Assembly (NCBI RefSeq): GCF_003952185.1
Contig: NZ_RXFS01000005.1
Location: forward strand, 186,001-250,000
Direction: 5' to 3'
From: Variovorax sp. 679
GTDB taxonomy: Bacteria; Pseudomonadota; Gammaproteobacteria; Burkholderiales; Burkholderiaceae_C
DNA length: 64,000 nucleotides
Part shown: in pieces, positions 57,332-64,000 of the stretch
Layout of the letters: the number at the start of each line of letters is the position of its first letter
Position numbering within the stretch: position 1 is the stretch's first letter
Position numbers and translations under genes: made by a program
The notes under the pieces: model-generated
Told to the model about the DNA's origin: nothing
Databases searched by the model: none
Seen by the model: only the letters and a program-made list of their open reading frames with translations

Positions 57332-59284
57332 TCAGAAAGTGAAGCCGAGGCGGAAGTGCAGGCGGAACTTCTTCGAGTCCACGCCGTAGGCCAGGTCGGC
57401 CTGCACCGGCCCGACCGGGCTGCGCCAGCGCGCGCCCACGCCCACGCCCACCTTGGGCTTGAGTTCGCCGGGCTTGTCGGCCACGGCGCCGGCGTCGACG
57501 AACACCACGCTCTCCCATTCGGTGAGCTTGTTGTTGTAGACGAAGGGGCGCTGCCACTCAACGCTGGCCACGCCGAGGTAGCGGCCGGCCACCGTGGTGC
57601 CGTCGGCGCGCACGGTGCCGATCTGCTTGTAGCTGTAGCCGCGCACGGTGGTGTCGCCGCCGGTCAGGAACATCAGCGTGGAGGGAATCTGCGCGCTTTC
57701 CTTGGCCGCCACCGCGCCGGCTTCGAGCCGCAGTTGCAGTCGGCTGCGGCGCGCGCTGGTTTCCTTGTCTTCGCCCGAGCCCAGCGGCAGCACGCCGAGC
57801 CAGCGCGCGTAGGTGCGGGTGAAGGGCGTCCGCTCGCCGGTGAGCGTGTAGCCCGCGGCCACTTCGAGCGCGATGCCGAAGCCGCGCGAGGGCGCGGAGT
57901 TGTTGTCGAAGTAGCGCCCGGTCCAGCCCCAGTTGGCCGTCACGGCGGAGGCCGAGGGCGGGGCGTTGGTGCCGCGGTTCTGCGCGTAGTCGTACTGCAG
58001 GAAGTAGCTGCGGTCGATGTGGTCGCCCGACTTGTCGCGCCCGCCGCGCAGGCGTCCGCTGTCGACCACGTAGCTGCCCGCCTGCTCGCTCTTGAGCTCG
58101 GCGCCCGAGAACCAGCGCCAGCCGTGGTCGTCGGGAATCGCCTTCAATTCGGTGGAGAGCGACTTGATGTCGTTGTCCACCGACAGCCGCGAGACGGCGC
58201 GCCAGCCCAGCAGCGGGATCTGGTTGTGGATGTGGTCGATCGACAGGCGCGGGCCGTTGTCGGTGGTGAAGCCCACGCCCAGCACCACCTTCTGAAGCGG
58301 CGCCTCGCGCAGCTGCGCGATGACGGGCGCGGCCAGCGGGTTGCCGCTCTCGGTGTCGAGCGTGAGGAACACCGAGTCGTAGTAGCCGCTGCTGGCAAGG
58401 CGCTGCTGCGCGTCGAGCAGCTTCTGCTGGTCGTAGTCCTGGCCGCTGGGCAGGCGCGCGATGCGGCGCGCGCCGTCGGGGTCGTAGCGCTGGATGCCGC
58501 GCAGCACCAGCGGGCCGAACCTGTAGGCAGGACCGGATTGGTAGGTGACGCTCAGGCGCGCCTCGCTGCGGTCTGCATCGACCTCGGCGCGGCTGATCTC
58601 GATGGTGCCGGTGGGAAAGCGCCTGGCTGTGAGGCTGCGCAGCGCGGTGGTCTTTGCATCGTCCCAGGCCTGCTGCGTGAAGGGCTGGCCGGCGCGCAGG
58701 GCCCAGGCGGTGCGGATCGAATCGCGCTGCGACTCGGCCGCCGCGTCGTCCGCGATGGCGCCGGCATAGCTGATCTGCACGTTGCTGACCTTGGTGATCT
58801 CGCCCGGCGACACGGTGATGACGATCTCGCGCGGGGCCTTCTCGCCCTGCGGCGTCTCGTTGAGTTCGAGCGTCAGCGTGGGAGCGAAGTAGCCGAGGGT
58901 GCCGAGCAGTTCGCGCGCATTGGCCTCTGCGGCCACCATGAGGCGGGAGATCTCGGTTGCGCCCAGGTCGTCGAGCTCGCGGTAGCGCTGGATCTCGAGG
59001 TGCAGCTTGAGGTAGTCGCGCACGGCCTCGGGGCCGCGCACGTCGACGGTGAAGGCGTCGCGTTTGTCCGTGGGCTTCTTGTCGCCGTCTTCCTTGCCGG
59101 CCTCATCCGAAGCGGTGGTGGTGCCGCCGGCCGAGCCGGCACGCACGAGGCCCGCCACGGGCTTGTTGCTTTCTTCGGCGGAGTCCTTTTTCGGCAGCAG
59201 GCTGCAGCCTTGCAGGAGCAGGACGCCGCAAAAAAGCAAAGCCGGCCACAACGCCGGCGAAGAAACAGAAACCGCCCTGACCAT
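57332..59284 (-). CDS. tamA: translocation and assembly module protein TamA (BamA/Omp85 family)
   Basis: Outer-membrane beta-barrel protein with N-terminal POTRA domains. 650 aa. The N-terminus has a Sec signal whose cleavage region LLLQGC is a lipobox (Cys27), followed by a Lys/Ser/Asp-rich linker. POTRA segments (GEITKVSNVQISYAG, TARRFPTGTIEISRAEVDAD) and a 16-strand barrel with the hallmark GDTTVRGYSYKQIG and a C-terminal Phe (LHFRLGFTF). The lipobox is unusual for TamA. Confidence 0.92.
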   Translation of the reverse strand: MVRAVSVSSPALWPALLFCGVLLLQGCSLLPKKDSAEESNKPVAGLVRAGSAGGTTTASDEAGKEDGDKKPTDKRDAFTVDVRGPEAVRDYLKLHLEIQRYRELDDLGATEISRLMVAAEANARELLGTLGYFAPTLTLELNETPQGEKAPREIVITVSPGEITKVSNVQISYAGAIADDAAAESQRDSIRTAWALRAGQPFTQQAWDDAKTTALRSLTARRFPTGTIEISRAEVDADRSEARLSVTYQSGPAYRFGPLVLRGIQRYDPDGARRIARLPSGQDYDQQKLLDAQQRLASSGYYDSVFLTLDTESGNPLAAPVIAQLREAPLQKVVLGVGFTTDNGPRLSIDHIHNQIPLLGWRAVSRLSVDNDIKSLSTELKAIPDDHGWRWFSGAELKSEQAGSYVVDSGRLRGGRDKSGDHIDRSYFLQYDYAQNRGTNAPPSASAVTANWGWTGRYFDNNSAPSRGFGIALEVAAGYTLTGERTPFTRTYARWLGVLPLGSGEDKETSARRSRLQLRLEAGAVAAKESAQIPSTLMFLTGGDTTVRGYSYKQIGTVRADGTTVAGRYLGVASVEWQRPFVYNNKLTEWESVVFVDAGAVADKPGELKPKVGVGVGARWRSPVGPVQADLAYGVDSKKFRLHFRLGFTF

Positions 59285-59347
59285 GGGCGGATTCTGACAG
59301 CAAGCCCGGCCGGTTCCTGAAGGCCCGGCCGGATCGCCGGCATCGTC

Positions 59348-60535
59348 CTACTTGGACAGCATGCGCATCGCTTCCTCGAGGCCCCGCAGCGTGAGGGGGT
59401 ACATGCGGTTCGACATCAGCTGCTGCATCACCGCGATGCTCTGGCGGTACTGCCACACGCCCTGCGGCTCGGGGTTGATCCACGCGAACTTCGGGAAGGT
59501 GTGCGTGAGGCGTTGGATCCACTCGGCGCCGGCTTCCTCGTTGTTGTATTCGACGCTGCCGCCGGGCTGCAGGATCTCGTAGGGACTCATGGTCGCGTCA
59601 CCGACGAAGATGAGCTTGTAGTCCTTGTTGTACTTGCGCAGGATGTCCCAGGTCGCGAACTTCTCGGAGAAGCGGCGCTTGTTGTTCTTCCACATGAAGT
59701 CGTACACGCAGTTGTGGAAGTAGAAGAACTCCAGGTGCTTGAACTCGGTCTTCACGGCCGAGAACAGCTCTTCCACGCGCTGGATGTGCTCGTCCATCGT
59801 GCCGCCCACGTCCATCAGCAGCAGCACCTTGACGTTGTTGTGGCGCTCGGGCCGCATCTTGATGTCGAGGAAGCCGGCGTTGGCGGCGGTCGAGTGGATG
59901 GTATCGTCGAGGTCCAGCTCCTCGTCATGGCCCTCGCGCGCGAACTTGCGCAGCCGGCGCAGCGCGACCTTGATGTTGCGGGTGCCGAGCTCCTGCGTGT
60001 CGTCGTAGTCCTTGTAGGCGCGCTGGTCCCACACCTTCACGGCGCTCTTGTTCTTGCCCGCGCCGCCGATACGCACGCCCTGCGGGTTGTAGCCGCCGTT
60101 GCCGAAGGGCGAGGTGCCGCCGGTGCCGATCCACTTGCTGCCGCCCTCGTGGCGCTCCTTCTGCTCCTCGAAGCGTTTCTTGAGCGTTTCCATGAGCTCG
60201 TCCCAGCCCATCTTCTCGATCTTGGCTTTTTCCTCGGCCGTGAACTCGCGCTCCAGCGTCTTCCTGAGCCAGTCGAGCGGCACTTCCTTGGTGAAGTCGG
60301 TGAGCATCTCCACGCCCTTGAAATAGGCGGCGAAGGCGCGGTCGAACTTGTCGTAGTGCTTCTCGTCCTTCACGAGCGCGGTGCGCGAGAGGTAGTAGAA
60401 GTCGTCCAGGCTGTGCGCGCCGTCGGAGTTGGGGCCCACCACGTCGGCCTGCAGGGCCTCGAGCAGCGTGAGGTATTCCTTGACCGAGACCGGCAGCTTG
60501 GCCGAGCGCAGGGTGTAGAAGAAGTCGATGAGCAT
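59348..60535 (-). CDS. VWA-containing CoxE-like protein
   Basis: 395 aa. The N-terminal helical part (MLIDFFYTLRSAKLPVSVKE) and the C-terminal VWA domain (NNVKVLLLMDVGGTMDEHIQ, YKLIFVGDATMSPYEI) match the MoxR-associated VWA proteins. The MIDAS reads DVGGTMD, not the classical DxSxS, so metal binding may differ. Works with the MoxR ATPase (61433-62287) as a chaperone for metal-cofactor or multi-subunit enzyme assembly. Same strand, two small genes between. Confidence 0.88.
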   Translation of the reverse strand: MLIDFFYTLRSAKLPVSVKEYLTLLEALQADVVGPNSDGAHSLDDFYYLSRTALVKDEKHYDKFDRAFAAYFKGVEMLTDFTKEVPLDWLRKTLEREFTAEEKAKIEKMGWDELMETLKKRFEEQKERHEGGSKWIGTGGTSPFGNGGYNPQGVRIGGAGKNKSAVKVWDQRAYKDYDDTQELGTRNIKVALRRLRKFAREGHDEELDLDDTIHSTAANAGFLDIKMRPERHNNVKVLLLMDVGGTMDEHIQRVEELFSAVKTEFKHLEFFYFHNCVYDFMWKNNKRRFSEKFATWDILRKYNKDYKLIFVGDATMSPYEILQPGGSVEYNNEEAGAEWIQRLTHTFPKFAWINPEPQGVWQYRQSIAVMQQLMSNRMYPLTLRGLEEAMRMLSK

Positions 60536-60568
60536 TGGGGCGCTCCTTCCTTGTGTGTGGCAGGCAGC

Positions 60569-61156
60569 TCAGCCGCGCGGCTTGTCGAGCAGGTACAGCA
60601 GCTGCGCCTTCACCTCGGGCCATTCGCCCGAACGCAGGCTGTACATGACGGTGTCGCGGATGGTGCCGTCGCGGCGCATCGCGTGGCCGCGGATCACGCC
60701 GTCCTTCTTCGCGCCCAGCCGCTCGATGGCGCGCTGCGAGGCGTAGTTGAAGTTGTCGGTGCGCCAGCCCACCACGTTGCAACCCAGCGCGTCGAAGGCG
60801 TGCGTGAGCATCAGCAGCTTGCAGGTGGTGTTGACGTGGGTGCGCTGGCAGCGCGCGGCGTACCACGTGTAGCCGATCTCCACGCGCTTCACGGCCGGCA
60901 GGATGTCGTGGAAGCTGGTGCTGCCGAGCACGGTGCCGGTGGCCTCGTCGGTCACGGCGAAGGCGAAGCGGTCAGCCGTCTTGAGCGCGGTCTCGATGTA
61001 GGTGCGGGTGTTCTCCGGCTCGGGCACGGAGGTGACGCGCAGCTTCCACAGCTCGCCGTCGGCGGCCGCGGCGCGCAGGCCGTCTTCGTGTTCGAGCGAC
61101 AGCGGCACCAGCGCGATGCCGCGGGCCTTCAGCGTGACGGGTTCGACGAATGCCAT
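60569..61156 (-). CDS. GNAT-family N-acetyltransferase
   Basis: 195-aa acyl-CoA-dependent acetyltransferase of the RimJ/RimL type: ALVPLSLEHEDGLRAAAADG, EIGYTWYAARCQRTHVNTTC, the QRTHVNTT segment in the CoA-binding region, and NFNYASQRAIERLGAKKDGV. Same strand and between the VWA and MoxR genes, with 33 and 26 bp spacers; substrate unknown. Confidence 0.85.
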   Translation of the reverse strand: MAFVEPVTLKARGIALVPLSLEHEDGLRAAAADGELWKLRVTSVPEPENTRTYIETALKTADRFAFAVTDEATGTVLGSTSFHDILPAVKRVEIGYTWYAARCQRTHVNTTCKLLMLTHAFDALGCNVVGWRTDNFNYASQRAIERLGAKKDGVIRGHAMRRDGTIRDTVMYSLRSGEWPEVKAQLLYLLDKPRG

Positions 61157-61182
61157 TCTTTTCTCCGGGCTCTCCTCGGGCT

Positions 61183-61428
61183 TCAGCCGCGCGGATCGCC
61201 GTACTTGCCCGCGTACCAGACGCGCGCGGCCTGTGCGCCGGCGCCGCCGCCCAGGCCGATCAGCGCGATGCCGATGATTTCGCGCTTGTTGTATTCGCCG
61301 CTGCCGAAGGCGTCGAGGCCCAGCAGCAGCCCGAGCCCGCGGCCCAGCAGCGCGCCCACCACGAACATCACGGCCTGGGCAATGCCCAGCTTCATGAGCT
61401 GCCTGGTGGAGTGTTTCTGGCTGCTCAT
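61183..61428 (-). CDS. small membrane protein
   Basis: 81 aa with two helices: IAQAVMFVVGALLGRGLGLL and IIGIALIGLGGGAGAQAARV. Ends just before the MoxR stop (4 bp). Not recognised, but co-transcribed. Confidence 0.65.
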   Translation of the reverse strand: MSSQKHSTRQLMKLGIAQAVMFVVGALLGRGLGLLLGLDAFGSGEYNKREIIGIALIGLGGGAGAQAARVWYAGKYGDPRG

Positions 61429-61432
61429 GGGT

Positions 61433-62287
61433 TCAGCGGTTGTTGCGTTGCATGAAGACGAGCTTCTCGAAGAGCGTCACGTCCTGTTCGTTCTTGAGCA
61501 GCGCACCCACCAGCGGCGGCACGGCGACCTTGTCGTCCTTGCTCTGCAGGGCTTCGAGCGGGATGTCTTCGGCGACCAGCAGCTTGAGCCAGTCGAGCAG
61601 CTCGGAGGTGGAAGGCTTCTTCTTCAGGCCGGGCAGGTTGCGCACGTCGTAGAAGGTCTTCATCGCGGCCGCGAGCAGTTCCTGCTTGAGGCCGGGGAAG
61701 TGCACGCCGACGATGTGCTTCATCGTCTCGGCGTCGGGGAACTTGATGTAGTGGAAGAAGCAGCGGCGCAAGAAGGCGTCGGGCAGTTCCTTCTCGTTGT
61801 TCGAGGTGATGAACACCACCGGCCGGTGCTTGGCGCGGATCAGCTCGCGCGTCTCGTAGCAGTAGAACTCCATGCGGTCGATTTCGCGCAGCAGGTCGTT
61901 CGGGAATTCGATGTCGGCCTTGTCGATCTCGTCGATGAGCAGCGCCACCGGCTGGTCGGCGGTGAAGGCCTGCCAGAGCACGCCCTTGACGATGTAGTTG
62001 TTGATGTCGCTCACGCGTTCGCCGCCGTCGACGTCCTTGAGCTGCGAGTCGCGCAGGCGGCTCACGGCGTCGTATTCATAGAGGCCCTGCTGCGCCTTGG
62101 TGGTCGACTTGATGTGCCACTGCAGAAGCGGCAGGCCGAGCGACTGGGCCACTTCCTCGGCCAGCATGGTCTTGCCGGTGCCGGGTTCGCCCTTGACGAG
62201 CAGCGGGCGCTTGAGTGTGATGGCCGCGTTGACCGCGAGCATCAGGTCCTGCGTGGCGACGTAATTGTCTGAGCCCTGGAATTTCAT
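61433..62287 (-). CDS. MoxR-family AAA+ ATPase
   Basis: 284 aa. Walker A GEPGTGKTMLAEE, Walker B ALLIDEIDKADIEFP, sensor 1 VVFITSNNEKELPDAF and a C-terminal lid. MoxR ATPases act with VWA proteins to mature enzyme complexes; here the VWA partner is 59348-60535. First gene of the minus-strand unit. The ATG at 62287 follows the cytochrome c4 promoter region. Confidence 0.92.
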   Translation of the reverse strand: MKFQGSDNYVATQDLMLAVNAAITLKRPLLVKGEPGTGKTMLAEEVAQSLGLPLLQWHIKSTTKAQQGLYEYDAVSRLRDSQLKDVDGGERVSDINNYIVKGVLWQAFTADQPVALLIDEIDKADIEFPNDLLREIDRMEFYCYETRELIRAKHRPVVFITSNNEKELPDAFLRRCFFHYIKFPDAETMKHIVGVHFPGLKQELLAAAMKTFYDVRNLPGLKKKPSTSELLDWLKLLVAEDIPLEALQSKDDKVAVPPLVGALLKNEQDVTLFEKLVFMQRNNR

Positions 62288-62447
62288 GAATGCGATGAGT
62301 GAAACGGAGGCTGGGGTGGAGAAAAGAACACACCCGATGTGCGTCGTGCAGCCTCAGGGTTGGCCTGCACAGGGTTCCAGGGGACCCCTGCATATAATCG
62401 AATGTTGATCCGAAAAACTGTACTCTCCACGAGATTGTGCGCGCAAA

Positions 62448-63140
62448 ATGAACAAGTTGTTGACCACGATGTTTGCCCTTGCTGTCGCTTCCGTGACGGT
62501 CTCGGCTGAAGCCCAACAAGTCACTGGCAAGGCCCAGGACGGAGCAAAGAAGGTACAGATGTGCGTGGGCTGCCACGGCATCATCGGCTATCAGGCCAGC
62601 TTCCCGGAGATTCACAAGGTGCCGATGATCGCCGGCCAGAGCGCCACCTACATCACGGCAGCGCTCACCGCGTACAAGGGCGGCGACCGCAAGCATCCCA
62701 CGATGCGCGCCATCGCCGACTCGCTCTCCGACCAGGACATCGCCGACGTCGCCGCCTACTACAGCCAGCTCGGCACGAAGGACGGCAGCGCACCGCCCGC
62801 CACGCTGGCCAAGGCCACGCCCGCCAACGTCGAGGCACTCATCACCCGCAACGCAGACAACAGCTGCACCAAGTGCCACGGCGCCAACTTCAACACGCCG
62901 AACGATGGCACCGTGCCCAAGCTGGCCGGCCAGCATGCCGACTATCTGTTCGTCGCACTCAAGTCGTACCGCGTGAAGAACAACTCGCACCTGGGCCGCT
63001 CGAATGCGGTGATGGGCCAGCAGGTCGAGGAGAAGAAGTTCACCAACGCCGAGCTCAAGACGCTCGCCAGCTACATCAGCTCGCTGCCCGGTGAGCTGAA
63101 GACGGTGCCCGAATCGCGCATCCATCACGGCGCCGAATAA
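62448..63140 (+). CDS. dihaem cytochrome c (c4 type)
   Basis: 230-aa periplasmic electron carrier. Signal peptide MNKLLTTMFALAVASVTVSA, then two homologous domains each with a haem site: CVGCHG (about 40) and CTKCHG (about 140), each followed later by a Met-rich region (GDRKHPTMRAI, SHLGRSNAVMGQQ). Divergent from the moxR gene; the upstream 160 bp is moderately AT-rich around 62390-62430. Ends before a bidirectional terminator. Confidence 0.92.
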   Translation: MNKLLTTMFALAVASVTVSAEAQQVTGKAQDGAKKVQMCVGCHGIIGYQASFPEIHKVPMIAGQSATYITAALTAYKGGDRKHPTMRAIADSLSDQDIADVAAYYSQLGTKDGSAPPATLAKATPANVEALITRNADNSCTKCHGANFNTPNDGTVPKLAGQHADYLFVALKSYRVKNNSHLGRSNAVMGQQVEEKKFTNAELKTLASYISSLPGELKTVPESRIHHGAE

Positions 63141-63173
63141 GCGTTCAGTGCAGGCGCTTCGTTGCGCACAAAC

Positions 63174-63201
63174 AAAAAAGCCCGCTGCTGCGGGCTTTTT
63201 T
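63174..63201. terminator. bidirectional terminator between cytochrome c4 and pcaG
   Basis: AAAAAAGCCCGC-TGCT-GCGGGCTTTTTT, perfect stem with A and T runs. Confidence 0.92.
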
Positions 63202-63232
63202 GTGTCCGGGATTTCCCTGAGAGAACCGCGGA

Positions 63233-63841
63233 TCAGACGTCGAAGAACGCCGTCTCGTCCGTGCCCTGCATGCGGATGTCGAAGCGATAGGTGACGGCGC
63301 CGCCTTGCTCCACGCGCTCGGCGATCAGCGTGTGGCGGCGGTCGACCGGCACGCTCTGCAGCACCGCGTCCTTCGCATTGGCCTCGGCCTCGTCGCTGAA
63401 GTACACGCGCGTGAACGCATGCAGCAGCAGGCCGCGCATCAGCACGATGACATTGATGTGCGGCGCCTCGCCGGGCGATTCGGCGCCGGGCTTGACGGTG
63501 TGGAACACGAAGCGGTTGCCCTCGTGCGTGCCGGTGCCGACGCGACCGAAGGCGCGGAAGCCCATGGCGCGCGCTTCTTCCGGCGTCTGTGGATAGCGGC
63601 CTTCGCCGTCGGGCTGGCTGATCTCGACCAGCGCGTCGTTGATCGGATTGCCGTCGCCGTCGATCACGCGGCCTTCGAGGCGGATGCGTTGGCCGGTGGC
63701 GTTGTCGAGCGCCACGACGGAGTCGAAGGGCTGGTCGAAGTCGTAGCCGTACTGCGTGGCGGTGAGGCCGTAGGCGAAGTAGGGGCCCACGGTCTGCGAG
63801 GGGGTCTGGCCGAAGTCGGCTTCCTGTGCGGTCATCAACAT
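63233..63841 (-). CDS. pcaG: protocatechuate 3,4-dioxygenase, alpha subunit
   Basis: 202-aa alpha chain of the intradiol ring-cleaving dioxygenase of the beta-ketoadipate pathway. Seen: QTPSQTVGPYFAYGLTATQY, RLEGRVIDGDGNPINDALVE, GRVGTGTHEGNRFVFHTVKP and the HINVIVLMRGLL segment. The alpha subunit lacks the full set of Fe ligands found in the beta subunit. Starts 17 bp after pcaH, as in the usual pcaHG order. Confidence 0.93.
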   Translation of the reverse strand: MLMTAQEADFGQTPSQTVGPYFAYGLTATQYGYDFDQPFDSVVALDNATGQRIRLEGRVIDGDGNPINDALVEISQPDGEGRYPQTPEEARAMGFRAFGRVGTGTHEGNRFVFHTVKPGAESPGEAPHINVIVLMRGLLLHAFTRVYFSDEAEANAKDAVLQSVPVDRRHTLIAERVEQGGAVTYRFDIRMQGTDETAFFDV

Positions 63842-63858
63842 GATGCGTGTCTCCTGGC

Positions 63859-64000
63859 TCAGCGGTTCTCGAAGGGGGTTTCGTCTGCGCCGCGCAGCAC
63901 GATGTCGAACTGGTAGCCCAGCGCGTAGCCTTCCTCGGTGATGTCGAGGCTGAAATCGGCGATCAGGCGGTTGCGATAGCGCTCGGGGGTGCCGGTGATC
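63859..64000 (-). CDS. pcaH: protocatechuate 3,4-dioxygenase, beta subunit, 3' end only
   Basis: Partial: the C-terminal 46 residues on the minus strand, ending GYALGYQFDIVLRGADETPF before the final ENR and TGA at 63859. The rest lies beyond the window. The C-terminal sequence RYRNRLIADFSLDITEE is typical of PcaH. Confidence 0.85.
   Translation of the reverse strand, partial: ITGTPERYRNRLIADFSLDITEEGYALGYQFDIVLRGADETPFENR

Overview
The window is 64 kb of a high-GC betaproteobacterial chromosome. Gene content and protein style (PyrR-PyrB-PyrX order, soluble Mo formate dehydrogenase FdsGBA-FhdD-FdsD, TTT-type transporter, PhrB, YqgE/RuvX) point to Comamonadaceae, most like Variovorax or a close relative. 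The genus is inferred from family resemblance, not from a search.

Layout. 1-8.6 kb: core genes. These are the 3' end of a ChpA/CheA-type hybrid kinase, phrB (convergent), then yqgE-ruvX-pyrR-pyrB-pyrX-plsC, tightly packed except for two copies of a ~90-bp intergenic repeat. 8.6-16.6 kb: surface and signalling genes. These are a proline-rich lipoprotein, a small exported protein, a methyl-accepting chemotaxis protein and a 1032-aa repetitive secreted protein with an N-terminal retention-like module, an Asp/Ala/Ser-rich tract and long Gly-Leu-rich repeats, followed by a NinX-like orphan. 16.7-26.5 kb: a ~9.8-kb integrated element, visibly less GC-rich, bounded by a 16-bp direct repeat of the 3' end of tRNA-Arg(CCT). 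It carries a tyrosine integrase, an AlpA-like regulator, a HTH protein, a protein whose gene contains four iteron-like repeats, an Asp/Asn beta-hydroxylase, a lone S24 peptidase domain, a ribbon-helix-helix-like protein with a clear operator, and several unknowns.

26.7-52.8 kb: a large oxalate/formate catabolic locus. It has a TctCBA uptake system, a cytidylate-kinase-like/BON protein, a Crp/Fnr-type regulator, oxalyl-CoA decarboxylase, two formyl-CoA:oxalate CoA-transferase paralogs with a PAS protein between them, an unknown 105-aa protein, a SucCD-like CoA ligase, a fumarylacetoacetase-family hydrolase, a ketopantoate-reductase-family enzyme, pyruvate kinase, a LysR regulator, a previously untracked 54-aa protein, an OxlT-type MFS antiporter, a gamma-carbonic-anhydrase-like protein, and the formate dehydrogenase operon fdsGBA-fdhD-fdsD. 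Together they can import oxalate, activate it to oxalyl-CoA, decarboxylate it to formyl-CoA, release formate and oxidise formate to CO2 with NADH production. Five copies of a palindrome TTGAC-N4-RTCAA (consensus TTGACYNNGGTCAA) lie upstream of the transporter, oxc/regulator, small protein, antiporter and fds units and nowhere else that I noticed. I infer one FNR-like regulon run by the regulator at 30955-31563.

52.8-64 kb: a small membrane protein, the TamA/TamB outer-membrane translocation pair, a MoxR ATPase/VWA (CoxE-like) pair with a GNAT and a small membrane protein between them, a dihaem cytochrome c4, and the protocatechuate 3,4-dioxygenase genes pcaG and (cut by the window end) pcaH.
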